64,000 nt of DNA from Candidatus Villigracilis propinquus (GTDB taxonomy: Bacteria; Chloroflexota; Anaerolineae; Anaerolineales; Villigracilaceae): NCBI GenBank assembly GCA_016714565.1, contig JADKDM010000005.1, positions 1 to 64,000 of the forward strand, in the 5' to 3' direction. Positions 1-7,920 of this stretch are shown piece after piece. A model generated the notes under the pieces. The model was not told the origin of the DNA, made no database searches, and was given only the letters and a program-made list of their open reading frames with translations. The position numbers and the translations under genes were made by a program. Every line of letters starts with the position of its first letter. Within the stretch, counting starts at the first letter, position 1.

Positions 1-1
1 G

Positions 2-1522
2 ATGTGGATCATCAGCATTGCCATGCTGATTTATTTCCCCGAGTTCCGCGGATTTGGGCAGGGCTATCTCGATTATGAAAAGGGACGGCTTGACCCGTTC
101 ATGTACGAACATGGCTACGATCCGCTGGTGTTGTTGCAGATCGCGCGTGTGCTTCAAGTTCTGCTGGTCGCTGTTTTATTCCTGCTCCTTTATTATTTTC
201 TGCAAAAGCTCATTCCAAAACTTCCCGCCGCGTTTGCGGTTCTCATTGCTTCCTTCGACCCGTTCTTTCTCGGCCAGTCACGCCTGCTCGATCACGAAGC
301 CATGGTTTCACTCTTCGTGCTGGTTTCCCTGCTGGCGTTTGGTTTGTATCTTTCACAGGAACGAAAATTTATTTTTTTGTTGATCTCCGGTGTGGCGGCG
401 GCTCTTGCGCAGCTTACGAAATCCTCTGCAATTGCAATGCTTGCGGCCATCGGTGTTTTGCTGTTGATCCAGATTTTTCGGGAACGGCAGCGCGGCTACC
501 TGAAGGCATTTATTGATAACGCAAAAATATTTATTCTCTGGTTTGTCATTCTGGTCGCGGGTTATTTTTTGTTCTGGCCCGGCATGTGGGTTGCGCCCGG
601 GAAAATGCTCTATCAAGTGTATGGCAATGCGTTCAGCTATGCGTTTCAGGGCGCGCGCCTCACCGTCACCGAAGAGTTGGAAGTTTCCCGATTCAGCTTG
701 AATACAAGCCTCATTGGGATTTGGGAATTGGCAAAGATATTATTAAGTAGAACGACTCCGTTGACTTGGCTTGGCATTCTGTTTGGATTTGCCCTGCCGT
801 TCACTCCCCGCTCTGAGTTGGTTCGCCCCAACCGGCAGTTGTTTGCGCTGCTGCTGACCACTGCCATTGCATTCATCCTGCTCATCGGCATTGCCCAGGG
901 ACGCAATTCGCCGCATTACATTCTTTCCAGTTACCTGTCCCTGAATTTGCTGGCGGGGCTGGGTTGGTTCCATGTGCTTGAATGGCTGGTTGACCGTTTT
1001 GGCCGGGGCGCTCGTCGGCTGCACTATGCCGGTCTGTTCCTGCTGCTGTTCTTTCAGGTGTGGAGCGCGGTTTCCTACTTCCCATATTATTTCACATACC
1101 GCAATCCCATTACCTATAGCATGGGCGTGAATAAAGACTTCCCGCAATTCCCATACGGTGAGGGATTGGAATTTGCCGCGCACTATCTGGCTGAACTTCC
1201 AGATGCGAAAGACTCAACTGCGCTTGTTTACTACAGCCGCGGATGCTTCTCCTATTTTTATCCGGGTACATCCACCAGCTTTCGACCTTACTATATCGAC
1301 GGCGAACACGCCGAAGACTTGTTGAATTTTGTTCAGTCTGCCGATTATCTGGTTGTCTATTACGCCAATCAGGGTCAGCTGGAAAAATACGGCCCCTACC
1401 TGAACATCCTTTCAACAGTGGAGCCCATGCATGTGATCTGGATGGATGGATACGAATATGTCCGCATCTATCAGGTGGATACCTTCCCGCCGGAGTTACT
1501 CCAGGCGCTGGCAGACCTATGA
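2..1522 (+). CDS. GT39-like membrane glycosyltransferase, 5' end missing
   Basis: Integral membrane protein of the dolichyl-phosphate-mannose-protein mannosyltransferase (GT39) superfamily, expected to move a sugar from a lipid-phosphate carrier at the outer face of the membrane. The readable 506 residues have about nine hydrophobic segments and the family-like DPFFLGQSRLLDHEAM stretch near residue 86. Alignment by eye with the next gene shows that its N-terminal 70 or so residues, with the first transmembrane helix and the catalytic acidic loop, lie left of the window, so the ATG at position 2 is internal. The stop overlaps the start of the next gene by four bases (ATGA), so the two paralogues are translationally coupled. 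The acceptor is unknown. Certain as a membrane GT-like protein, less so as to substrate. Confidence 0.75.
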   Translation: MWIISIAMLIYFPEFRGFGQGYLDYEKGRLDPFMYEHGYDPLVLLQIARVLQVLLVAVLFLLLYYFLQKLIPKLPAAFAVLIASFDPFFLGQSRLLDHEAMVSLFVLVSLLAFGLYLSQERKFIFLLISGVAAALAQLTKSSAIAMLAAIGVLLLIQIFRERQRGYLKAFIDNAKIFILWFVILVAGYFLFWPGMWVAPGKMLYQVYGNAFSYAFQGARLTVTEELEVSRFSLNTSLIGIWELAKILLSRTTPLTWLGILFGFALPFTPRSELVRPNRQLFALLLTTAIAFILLIGIAQGRNSPHYILSSYLSLNLLAGLGWFHVLEWLVDRFGRGARRLHYAGLFLLLFFQVWSAVSYFPYYFTYRNPITYSMGVNKDFPQFPYGEGLEFAAHYLAELPDAKDSTALVYYSRGCFSYFYPGTSTSFRPYYIDGEHAEDLLNFVQSADYLVVYYANQGQLEKYGPYLNILSTVEPMHVIWMDGYEYVRIYQVDTFPPELLQALADL

Positions 1523-3264
1523 GAACCGGCATGGATAAAAATAAATGGAATATCTGGTTGACGATCCTCGTTCTGTTGGTATTGATCGCTCCCTCTCACG
1601 TCATTAATGGGGACACGCCCACTACCGTGGATGAGCCGTGGTGGGTGATCTCCGGCTCCAATTATTATTACGCGCTCACGCACAGAGATTTTGCAAATAC
1701 GCTGTACGATTATCACCCTGCGGTCACCACCACATGGATCGTGACCGCGGGCATGCTCAGTTATTTTCCTGAATACCGCGGGTTTGGGCAGGGATATTTC
1801 GATGTCCGCAAACCGAAGTTCGAAGAGTTCCTGCGTGAAAATGGCAAAGAGGCCATTGATCTTGTCCGCAACAGCAGGTTGATCCAAACCGCGTTAATAC
1901 TTGCTCTGGCGCTTTTAGGTTTTTATCTTTTGCAATTGCTGGTGGACCAGAGAATGGCATTCCTCGCTGTGGCGCTGGCGATGCTCGATCCGTTCTTCCT
2001 CGGGCATTCCCGTTTGCTTAATCACGAAGGCATGCTTGCCATGTTCGTGCTGGTCTCGTTCCTGGGGATGCAGGTTTATCTCAACAAGGATCGCAGATTG
2101 ATCTACCTGTTGATCTCCGGCGCGATGTTCGGGTGCGCACAGTTGACCAAGTCCTCCTCCGTTGTAGTGATCCCATTATTCGGGCTGATCCTGTTCGTGG
2201 GGTTGTTCAGGCAAAATGAGCGATCTACGGGCGCGAAGATAGGGGATGCTGTCAAAACATTTGTTGCTTGGTTTGCGGCTGCGTTGGTGTATTTCATCCT
2301 TTGGCCGGGGATGTGGGTGGCGCCGGGGAAGATGCTTTCCGGAGTGTATGGAAATGCGTTCAGTTATGCGTTTCAAGGCGCGCGCCTTGATGTGACCCGG
2401 GAATTACAGCCTTCCAGCTTTAACCTTGCGGCGGGGTTTGATGGCGTCTTTCAATATGTGTGGAGCTGGGTTGATTCGTCCACACTCATTACCTGGTTTG
2501 GGCTGGTGTTTGCGGCTTTTATCCTTTTTTCAAAGGATCAACAGAGGTTGACCGCGCCAATAAAATCCACGCTCGCATATTTGGCTGTACTGGGCGGGCT
2601 GTTCATTGCCATGTTCGGTGTGGCGCAGGGACGCAACTCCCCGCACTATATTCTCAGCAGCTACGTTGCCTTCAATGTGATGGCGGGCATCGGCTGGGGG
2701 TACATGCTGCTGCGGGCGCAATCCCGTTGGGCGTGGTTGTCGAAGACGTACGCGGCAATCTCTGCGGTGGTGGTTTTGATCGCCCTGCAAATTGGTTTTG
2801 GCTTACCGTATGCGCCGTACTACTTCACGTATAAGAATCCCTTTGCGGCACAGGCGGCTACTCTTGGGTACGGGGAAGGTCTTTCACAGGCGGCAGAGTA
2901 TCTCGCAGAGAAACCAAAGGCTCAGGATATTCGGGCATACGTTTATAACGGCATGGGGACATTCTCTTTTTACTTCCCCGGTCAAACTCTGGTCTTGAAG
3001 CGGGTTAATGTATTCAATGATGATTTCGTCACCATTACGACTGAACTGAGTTCTTCGGATTATCTGGTGCTTTATCCCATCACCCGCCGTATTCACCCTG
3101 AAACGGAAAAAATACTTGGCGAGCTGGAAGGGGTGGTAGAGCCTGAGAAGGTGATCTACGTCAACGGTCTGGAGTACATCCAGATCTATCGGGTTGCGGA
3201 TATTCCCGAGTCAGTGTACGAGGCGTTGTTGAAAAAACATAAGGAACCCGAGGCGCAGCCTTGA
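1519..3264 (+). CDS. GT39-like membrane glycosyltransferase, paralogue of upstream gene
   Basis: A 581-residue polytopic membrane protein, clearly homologous over its length to the gene before it (shared blocks FPGMWVAPGKML-like, VYGNAFSYAFQGARL and QGRNSPHYILSSY). The N-terminus has a first helix, then a loop with NGDTPTTVDEPWW, whose Asp/Glu resemble the catalytic acidic residues of the GT39/ArnT fold. I place the start at ATG 1519, which overlaps the previous stop (ATGA); ATG 1531 in the same frame is also possible, while the longer upstream reading overlaps the first gene and is not credible. A 15-bp perfect hairpin with a T-run follows the stop. Likely role: cell-surface glycosylation or glycolipid synthesis, inferred from family only. 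Confidence 0.78.
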   Translation: MRTGMDKNKWNIWLTILVLLVLIAPSHVINGDTPTTVDEPWWVISGSNYYYALTHRDFANTLYDYHPAVTTTWIVTAGMLSYFPEYRGFGQGYFDVRKPKFEEFLRENGKEAIDLVRNSRLIQTALILALALLGFYLLQLLVDQRMAFLAVALAMLDPFFLGHSRLLNHEGMLAMFVLVSFLGMQVYLNKDRRLIYLLISGAMFGCAQLTKSSSVVVIPLFGLILFVGLFRQNERSTGAKIGDAVKTFVAWFAAALVYFILWPGMWVAPGKMLSGVYGNAFSYAFQGARLDVTRELQPSSFNLAAGFDGVFQYVWSWVDSSTLITWFGLVFAAFILFSKDQQRLTAPIKSTLAYLAVLGGLFIAMFGVAQGRNSPHYILSSYVAFNVMAGIGWGYMLLRAQSRWAWLSKTYAAISAVVVLIALQIGFGLPYAPYYFTYKNPFAAQAATLGYGEGLSQAAEYLAEKPKAQDIRAYVYNGMGTFSFYFPGQTLVLKRVNVFNDDFVTITTELSSSDYLVLYPITRRIHPETEKILGELEGVVEPEKVIYVNGLEYIQIYRVADIPESVYEALLKKHKEPEAQP

Positions 3265-3280
3265 GGCAAGTTGCAATGAA

Positions 3281-3321
3281 ACGAAAGGCGATCTGTTCAA
3301 GCAGATCGCCTTTCGTTTTTT
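3281..3321 (+). terminator. Rho-independent terminator after GT39 pair
   Basis: A 15-bp perfect inverted repeat (3281-3295 with 3302-3316), six-base loop, followed by five T residues. It begins 17 bases after the stop of the second glycosyltransferase and closes that transcription unit. Confidence 0.9.
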
Positions 3322-3376
3322 ATATTAACTGATGTTATGCACCCTGCCTGTCTTCTTCGAATGTACTACAGTTTTA

Positions 3377-3522
3377 TGACCCCGTAGGGGTCAAATGATT
3401 ATAGATTGTGAATTTGAGCCAATTTAACCCCGGAGGGGTGTCATGGCCTAAAGTATCCATGTCATCCCTCCGGGATTTGGCTTTCTTCTACAATTTCTAT
3501 AATCCTGCCATCCCTTCGGGAT
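3377..3522. repeat. Cluster of four short GC palindromes
   Basis: Four related palindromes lie within 146 bases: TGACCCCGTAGGGGTCA at 3377-3393, ACCCCGGAGGGGT at 3427-3439, ATCCCTCCGGGAT at 3464-3476 and ATCCCTTCGGGAT at 3510-3522. Between them is AT-rich filler. They fill the space between two convergent genes (stops at 3264 and 3557) and contain no credible reading frame. They look like members of a dispersed short-palindrome family. Confidence 0.6.
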
Positions 3523-3556
3523 TGTTTACTGCGTAACATCAGATATTAAGCAGCGC

Positions 3557-4537
3557 TTACCCATGCCCTGTGTACGTCTCCACTGTTTTATTCCCGGAGG
3601 CGTCCACGAATTCAAAGGTGTACATGTTTCCATCAACTCCATAGTTGACATAATACTTTTGTCCGTTGATCTGATATTCCAAGGAGTAATGCGTGGAATC
3701 CACTTCGGTGAAGTTCGTGATCGTGGCGCCTTGCAGAGGTTGCAGCGCTTCGCGAATGGGCGTGGTGTGCGGCTGCGGCTCGATCTGGTCGCCGCTGACG
3801 GTGACCACTCCGCGCATACCGCCGTTGATGTAGGGATAAGTATTCGTGCCGTGGTAGTGATAACCACCGTCTGCGGTGAAGTGGCCGTTGAATTCATCCA
3901 ACGCGGTGACTGTTGAACCATCGGGTTCGGTCAGGCCGTAGATGGGAAATCCATCGAGGGCGTAGGCGATGGGCTTATCTATTCCAACGATTTCTGAAAG
4001 ATGAAGTGGGGCAACGTGATAGTGATAATCGTCCGCGCGGCCGGAGTGACCGCCCCATTGATCCAGTTCTCCGTAGAGATAGGCATCGTCACCGCGATTG
4101 TTTAGCGCGTTGAAAATAGGGATGCCGTTCACAGCCAGCGCAATTGCGCCGCGATACAAAGACGTTTTTGCAGAAACAGGATTCTCTGCGATGACGGGGT
4201 GCAGCGGAATCTTCCATGCGTTGTTGCCTGTGTATGGTTGCGGCAATGGGACTTGCTGCTGCCAGCTTGTGATTCCCACCATCAATGGGTGATCGGGCAT
4301 GCCATTTGATTCAACGTACAGATATTGATTGTCCTGATAAAACTTCACCTTGTCCGCGAAGGCTTCGAAGCCGAGTTCTGTCAAAGCCTGGGAAATGACA
4401 GTTGGCGACAGAGCAGGCATATCGGTCGGGTTAAGAGGCGCGGGGTTTCCTCCAGTTCCATATCCACAGGCGGCGAGGAAGGCGGTTCCAAATCCGTAGG
4501 CGGAGAGTCGTAAAAAGTCGCGGCGTGTAATTGACAT
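3557..4537 (-). CDS. YHYH-domain protein, Tat-exported lipoprotein
   Basis: A 326-residue exported protein of the YHYH family, whose biochemical role is not known. The N-terminus has a twin-arginine signal (RRDFLRLSAYG at residues 5-15) running into a lipobox-like LAAC with Cys24, so export is expected to be by Tat with lipidation. Two copies of the signature are visible, DYHYHVAPLHL near residue 168 and GGYHYHGTNTY near residue 230; such His-rich motifs suggest metal binding, which is inference. It is the last gene of the minus-strand operon that starts at 7687 and lies 57 bases after the PEBP gene. A Gly/Pro palindrome at 4554-4584 lies just upstream of its ATG. Confidence 0.8.
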   Translation of the reverse strand: MSITRRDFLRLSAYGFGTAFLAACGYGTGGNPAPLNPTDMPALSPTVISQALTELGFEAFADKVKFYQDNQYLYVESNGMPDHPLMVGITSWQQQVPLPQPYTGNNAWKIPLHPVIAENPVSAKTSLYRGAIALAVNGIPIFNALNNRGDDAYLYGELDQWGGHSGRADDYHYHVAPLHLSEIVGIDKPIAYALDGFPIYGLTEPDGSTVTALDEFNGHFTADGGYHYHGTNTYPYINGGMRGVVTVSGDQIEPQPHTTPIREALQPLQGATITNFTEVDSTHYSLEYQINGQKYYVNYGVDGNMYTFEFVDASGNKTVETYTGHG

Positions 4538-4553
4538 GGTAAATCCTTTTCTT

Positions 4554-4584
4554 GCTCTTTCGGGGGCTTAGCCCCCGATGGAGC
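4554..4584. repeat. Palindromic repeat GCTCTnTCGGGGGC family, copy 1
   Basis: Inverted repeat with core TCGGGGGCTTAGCCCCCGA, ending in GGAGC. A second full copy is at 15422-15452, and a partial copy starts at 9176. It lies between the PEBP and YHYH genes of one operon. Confidence 0.6.
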
Positions 4585-4594
4585 GGAGAGGCGG

Positions 4595-5182
4595 TTATCT
4601 CGTGTAGTTCACATTCAAAGTGGCGCTGGCGAGTGTGATGTCTTTGATCGCATCGAGCAGTACATCGCGGCTGACATCGTTTGCGGAAACAGAAAGTTGC
4701 GGCTCGGCGGAAAGCGCGTAGACGGTGTAGGTGTAGATTTTTTCGCCGGGACCTTTCGAGCAGGGGGGCGCATATTTTGTTTCGCCGTTCACGCTGTTGT
4801 TGCCGAGCGTGCCAATGCCTGTGACGTTCTTTTCAAGGCTGGTGACATTTGCGGGGATGTTGTACATGACCCAATACCAGTGAGTGTCACCCGGGCCGGG
4901 GATGTGATGCATGACCACGGCGAAACTTTTTGTGCCTTCGGGCGCATCTTTCCATGAGAGGGGCAGGGTTGCGCTCGCTCCATCACAAGTGAACTCTGTG
5001 GGGAGTGCGCCGCCTTCAGTGACTTCTGAACTGGTGAGTGTGAATGTTCCGTTTGAAGATGTGACCGCTTGTTCAGATGTTGCCGCAGTTGAAGCGGATG
5101 GAGTTGGCGGCGGTGTGCCGGGAGCGAGGGAACAGCCTGTCAGTAGTAGGATTGCAAGAAGGAGCGATAGTTTGGTTTTCAT
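4595..5182 (-). CDS. PEBP / YbhB-YbcL family lipoprotein
   Basis: A 195-residue member of the phosphatidylethanolamine-binding protein family (bacterial YbhB/YbcL, Raf-kinase-inhibitor-like), a small-ligand-binding fold whose bacterial role is unsettled. Recognisable blocks are FTCDGAS, LSWKDAPEGTKSFAVVMHH, DTHWYWVMYNIP and a C-terminal YTYTVYAL strand. The N-terminus (MKTKLSLLLAILLLTGCS) is a lipoprotein signal with the lipidated Cys at about 17. I use ATG 5182; a longer reading to 5218 overlaps the previous gene, whose stop is at 5196. Thirteen bases separate the two, so they are co-transcribed. No good Shine-Dalgarno is visible before the ATG. Confidence 0.85.
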   Translation of the reverse strand: MKTKLSLLLAILLLTGCSLAPGTPPPTPSASTAATSEQAVTSSNGTFTLTSSEVTEGGALPTEFTCDGASATLPLSWKDAPEGTKSFAVVMHHIPGPGDTHWYWVMYNIPANVTSLEKNVTGIGTLGNNSVNGETKYAPPCSKGPGEKIYTYTVYALSAEPQLSVSANDVSRDVLLDAIKDITLASATLNVNYTR

Positions 5183-5195
5183 TTTTATTCTGCTG

Positions 5196-5963
5196 TTATG
5201 GGTTTGGCGCTGAGACAATTAACTTGCACAGAACCGTGTTGCTCGTTTCAAGGTCTGAACCCCAAATGAATTGAGCGGATGAGTTCCATGAGATTTGACC
5301 ATACCCATCTTTTGGACTCACTTGTTCGGCTGTGTAAATTGAAGCATTGCTCCATGAGGAAGTATCGAAGCCTGCATCTTTCCAGCCAAGGGGTTCTTCG
5401 AGGGAGGTAAATCCGCATGGCGCTTGACCTGCAACAGGGTTGGATTCTCTTTCGCAGGATTTATCCAGCGGCGCTTCGTGGATGACGGTGCATGTCCAAT
5501 TGGAATCGGTCACGGCAATTAACTCGCCTGTGTCTGCGTTTGTGAATTGAGCGATGAGGCCGCCATCTCCCATTTGCTGTCGGTTCGTGCCGATGTATTC
5601 GAGACCTGAGTCGTTTTCCTTGAAGTCTTTTGCAATGAAGTTCAAGGTCAATGGGTAGGATGCGCTGAACGTGAACGTCTCTGAGTTGAACGAACGCTCG
5701 GTCGTGATCGAAACGGAATCTTCCTTTACGAGTTGGTCGCCGCTATAGAAGGCGAACCAGTTATCGGCCCATACTTCGGCTTTGATGTTGATCGTCCCAG
5801 CAGAACTGGGAGAGGGGTCTTGAGCCCCGCTTTGTGTGGAGACTGCGGTCAGTTCGGGCTGTGTTTCACTTGCGCTGGTTGGCGCAGGCTGCGCTCCGTT
5901 ACAGGCGGTTATCACAAGGATGGTCAGGAGTGTTGCAAGTGAAAAGAGAGAAGTTTGTTTCAT
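5196..5963 (-). CDS. Uncharacterised lipoprotein beside PEBP gene
   Basis: A 255-residue lipoprotein (signal ends ITAC, Cys21) followed by a Ser/Thr/Pro/Gln-rich linker to about residue 55. The mature domain begins with AEVWADNWFAFYSGDQLV and ITTERSFNSETFTF, blocks I associate with proteins found near or fused to PEBP- and YHYH-type genes, though I cannot name a Pfam family. Cysteines near 157, 169 and 182 could form disulfides. It lies 65 bases downstream of the DUF1566 gene and immediately upstream of the PEBP gene, in the same operon. Function unknown; an extracellular accessory or binding role is only inferred from the signal peptide and neighbours. Confidence 0.7.
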   Translation of the reverse strand: MKQTSLFSLATLLTILVITACNGAQPAPTSASETQPELTAVSTQSGAQDPSPSSAGTINIKAEVWADNWFAFYSGDQLVKEDSVSITTERSFNSETFTFSASYPLTLNFIAKDFKENDSGLEYIGTNRQQMGDGGLIAQFTNADTGELIAVTDSNWTCTVIHEAPLDKSCERESNPVAGQAPCGFTSLEEPLGWKDAGFDTSSWSNASIYTAEQVSPKDGYGQISWNSSAQFIWGSDLETSNTVLCKLIVSAPNP

Positions 5964-6028
5964 GATAGGTTTCCTTTGAAAAAAAGAGGGACAGATATTT
6001 GTTTGGTTTGTTTACCTGTCTCAAATAC

Positions 6029-7687
6029 TTACGGACTCGGCGGCCCGCCTGCGGGCATACAGGCCATCTGGCTTGAGTTGGGCGGTGTGCCGCAGGTTCC
6101 GGTCACGGTTCCATTGGGCGTGTTGATACTGCATGCTGTGTTCAAGGTCAACCCAACACAAGCATCAATTGCGGCCTGCGGAGGCTGTTGCCCATTGCTT
6201 GTCCCCTGATTGCCGCTGCCAGCGAGGTCAACACTTCCTGCGGGCAGTTGAGTTGCCTGACCCTGACCCTGTTGCAGACCCGATGTGCCGCTATCTTGAA
6301 TGCTCATGCTGGGACGAGTAGTCACTGTGGTGTTGCCTGAAACATAAGCCGCTTCACCGCCGCGCACACAGCGGACATAGTTATCCACGCGAACCACATC
6401 CCCTTGCGGGCCATGTCCTTCTGGATATTCCGAAGCGCTGCCCGTCTTGGGGTCACTGCGCTGTGCGCCCGCACCGTGGACGTCCATCAACTGCGCCGTG
6501 CCGCCGTTGGGGCCGGTCATGTATCCGTATGCCGAACCGAAGGAGACATACGCTGCGAAGTTCGCACCGCCATTGGATGAAGCATGAGTCGTGCTCGACC
6601 AATAGAAGGGATAATCCGTGCTGCCGTTTTCGGCTGTGATGGCAGTGCTCGCGAAGATCGGGTCAATGGCGGGGGAGTTGGTCGTGGCGGGTGAGCGGGA
6701 ATAATCCAAAATGCTTTGCAATTCCTTCACGCTTGGCAAACGCCAATCATCTGAACCTGCGGCAGAGTACGCTTCGCAATAGTTCAGCGCAGATTCCCAA
6801 TTCATGCCTGTGCCGCTGTCGCCCTGCATCCATGTCAGCCCTGTGGCGTTATCGGTCACGGTACCATTGCCGTTATCCGCAAACGCATTCACGCCGTAAT
6901 TATTTCCGCCGCGCACATACAGCACGAAGAAAGTTTTATCTGTGCCGCGCATGCTCAGTCCATAACCTTTGATGCGCCCATCGGCAAAGTTCACGCCGAA
7001 CATGGTTTCATCGCCGTTCATCGTGGTGCTGACATATTTTGTGCTGGTCGCAAACTGCGCGTCGATCACACGCTCGCCCGCGCTGGTGTCGCCGTAGGCA
7101 TATCCAAAATAGCGCGTGTCAATGAAAGGCGTCGCAGAGCAGGAACCGCCCGGGCACGCGCTCACATCCGTGCCATCGAAGAGGATCAGCGAATACAGTT
7201 CCTTGATGGTCGGCAAACGCCAATCGTCATAGCCTGCCAGTGTGGACGAGTCCGCGCCGTTCATGGCATTTGTGTAGCTCAACTTGTCGCTGGCATTGAT
7301 CGTGCCATCGCCGTTCAAGTCCGCCGACTGCGACCACATCAGCCCCGTCACCAGATCGCTCACAGTGCCATCGCCGTTATTTTGATACGAGGCAACCGCG
7401 CCTTGATAATTTCCGTCCTGCCCGGCAAATGCCGAACCCTGCTCGGGACAGGGAACAAGCTGGTTGTTGTCGTAGCAGGCCGCTTGATTAGAGTCAACGA
7501 TGCGATATGTCAAAGATGTGGATGATGCACTCGTGGATGGATTCGCCGCTGGAACAGAATCCACAGCAGTGACGTTATCCCCCGAATTCACCGCCTCATT
7601 CATCGGGACAGTTGATCCCGCTTCGAGCGGCGTCCCACACGCTGAAAGGATCAGCACACACACAATGAGATAGATATATGTTTTCAT
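6029..7687 (-). CDS. DUF1566 lipoprotein with C-terminal six-Cys motif
   Basis: A 552-residue lipoprotein (lipobox ending SAC, Cys17). Two DUF1566 (Lcl C-terminal-like) units are visible, each with the hallmark DDWRLPTIKELYSL or DDWRLPSVKELQSI and preceded by GDGTVSDLVTGLMW- or GNGTVTDNATGLTW-type strands; the second ends in FYWSSTTH and VRCVRGG. DUF1566 domains occur in surface proteins and diversity-generating-type C-lectin-like folds, and their ligand here is unknown. After a Gly/Gln-rich linker the last 50 residues carry a Cys motif (DAC...AC...GTC...AC.PAG) also found inside the glycosyltransferase at 9213-10625. First gene of an operon driven by the promoter at 7715-7813; AAGGAG seven bases before the ATG fixes the start. 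Confidence 0.85.
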   Translation of the reverse strand: MKTYIYLIVCVLILSACGTPLEAGSTVPMNEAVNSGDNVTAVDSVPAANPSTSASSTSLTYRIVDSNQAACYDNNQLVPCPEQGSAFAGQDGNYQGAVASYQNNGDGTVSDLVTGLMWSQSADLNGDGTINASDKLSYTNAMNGADSSTLAGYDDWRLPTIKELYSLILFDGTDVSACPGGSCSATPFIDTRYFGYAYGDTSAGERVIDAQFATSTKYVSTTMNGDETMFGVNFADGRIKGYGLSMRGTDKTFFVLYVRGGNNYGVNAFADNGNGTVTDNATGLTWMQGDSGTGMNWESALNYCEAYSAAGSDDWRLPSVKELQSILDYSRSPATTNSPAIDPIFASTAITAENGSTDYPFYWSSTTHASSNGGANFAAYVSFGSAYGYMTGPNGGTAQLMDVHGAGAQRSDPKTGSASEYPEGHGPQGDVVRVDNYVRCVRGGEAAYVSGNTTVTTRPSMSIQDSGTSGLQQGQGQATQLPAGSVDLAGSGNQGTSNGQQPPQAAIDACVGLTLNTACSINTPNGTVTGTCGTPPNSSQMACMPAGGPPSP

Positions 7688-7714
7688 GATGTTCTCCTTG
7701 AATTTGATTGCTTC

Positions 7715-7813
7715 ATTGTACGGGTGTACTAAATATGTAAAGAGTGTGTGAAATCATCGAACTTGTGAAATCCCCATGCGATCCGCATAAGTTGGCATGA
7801 CAGGAGTCATGGG
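7715..7813 (-). promoter_or_regulatory. Regulated promoter A (DUF1566 operon)
   Basis: Read on the minus strand: inverted repeat CCATGACTCCTGTCATG (7796-7813), box TGCGGATCGCATGG (7774-7787), CACTCT (7741-7746), then -10 TACAAT (7715-7720). Spacings (operator end to box end 22, then 27 to CACTCT, then 20 to the -10) are identical to those of promoters at 9029-9126 and 11966-12064. No good -35 is present, which fits an activator-dependent promoter. Confidence 0.75.
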
Positions 7814-7822
7814 TAAGTTATT

Positions 7823-7920
7823 CGTCATTGCGAGGGCGCTCTTGTTCTTTGCCCGAAGCAATCTCGTATTCAGTGTTGGAGATTGCTTCGGGCGGAAAAG
7901 CACCGCCCTCGCAATGACGA
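7823..7920. repeat. Long palindromic repeat CGTCATTGCGAGG, copy 1
   Basis: Imperfect inverted repeat of 98 bases, with terminal arms CGTCATTGCGAGGGCG and CGCCCTCGCAATGACGA and inner arms around GCCCGAAGCAATCTC and GAGATTGCTTCGGGC. It resembles copies at 13517-13610 and 16205-16298. It is non-coding and MITE- or REP-like, and lies between promoter A and the terminator of the upstream repeat lipoprotein. Confidence 0.75.
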
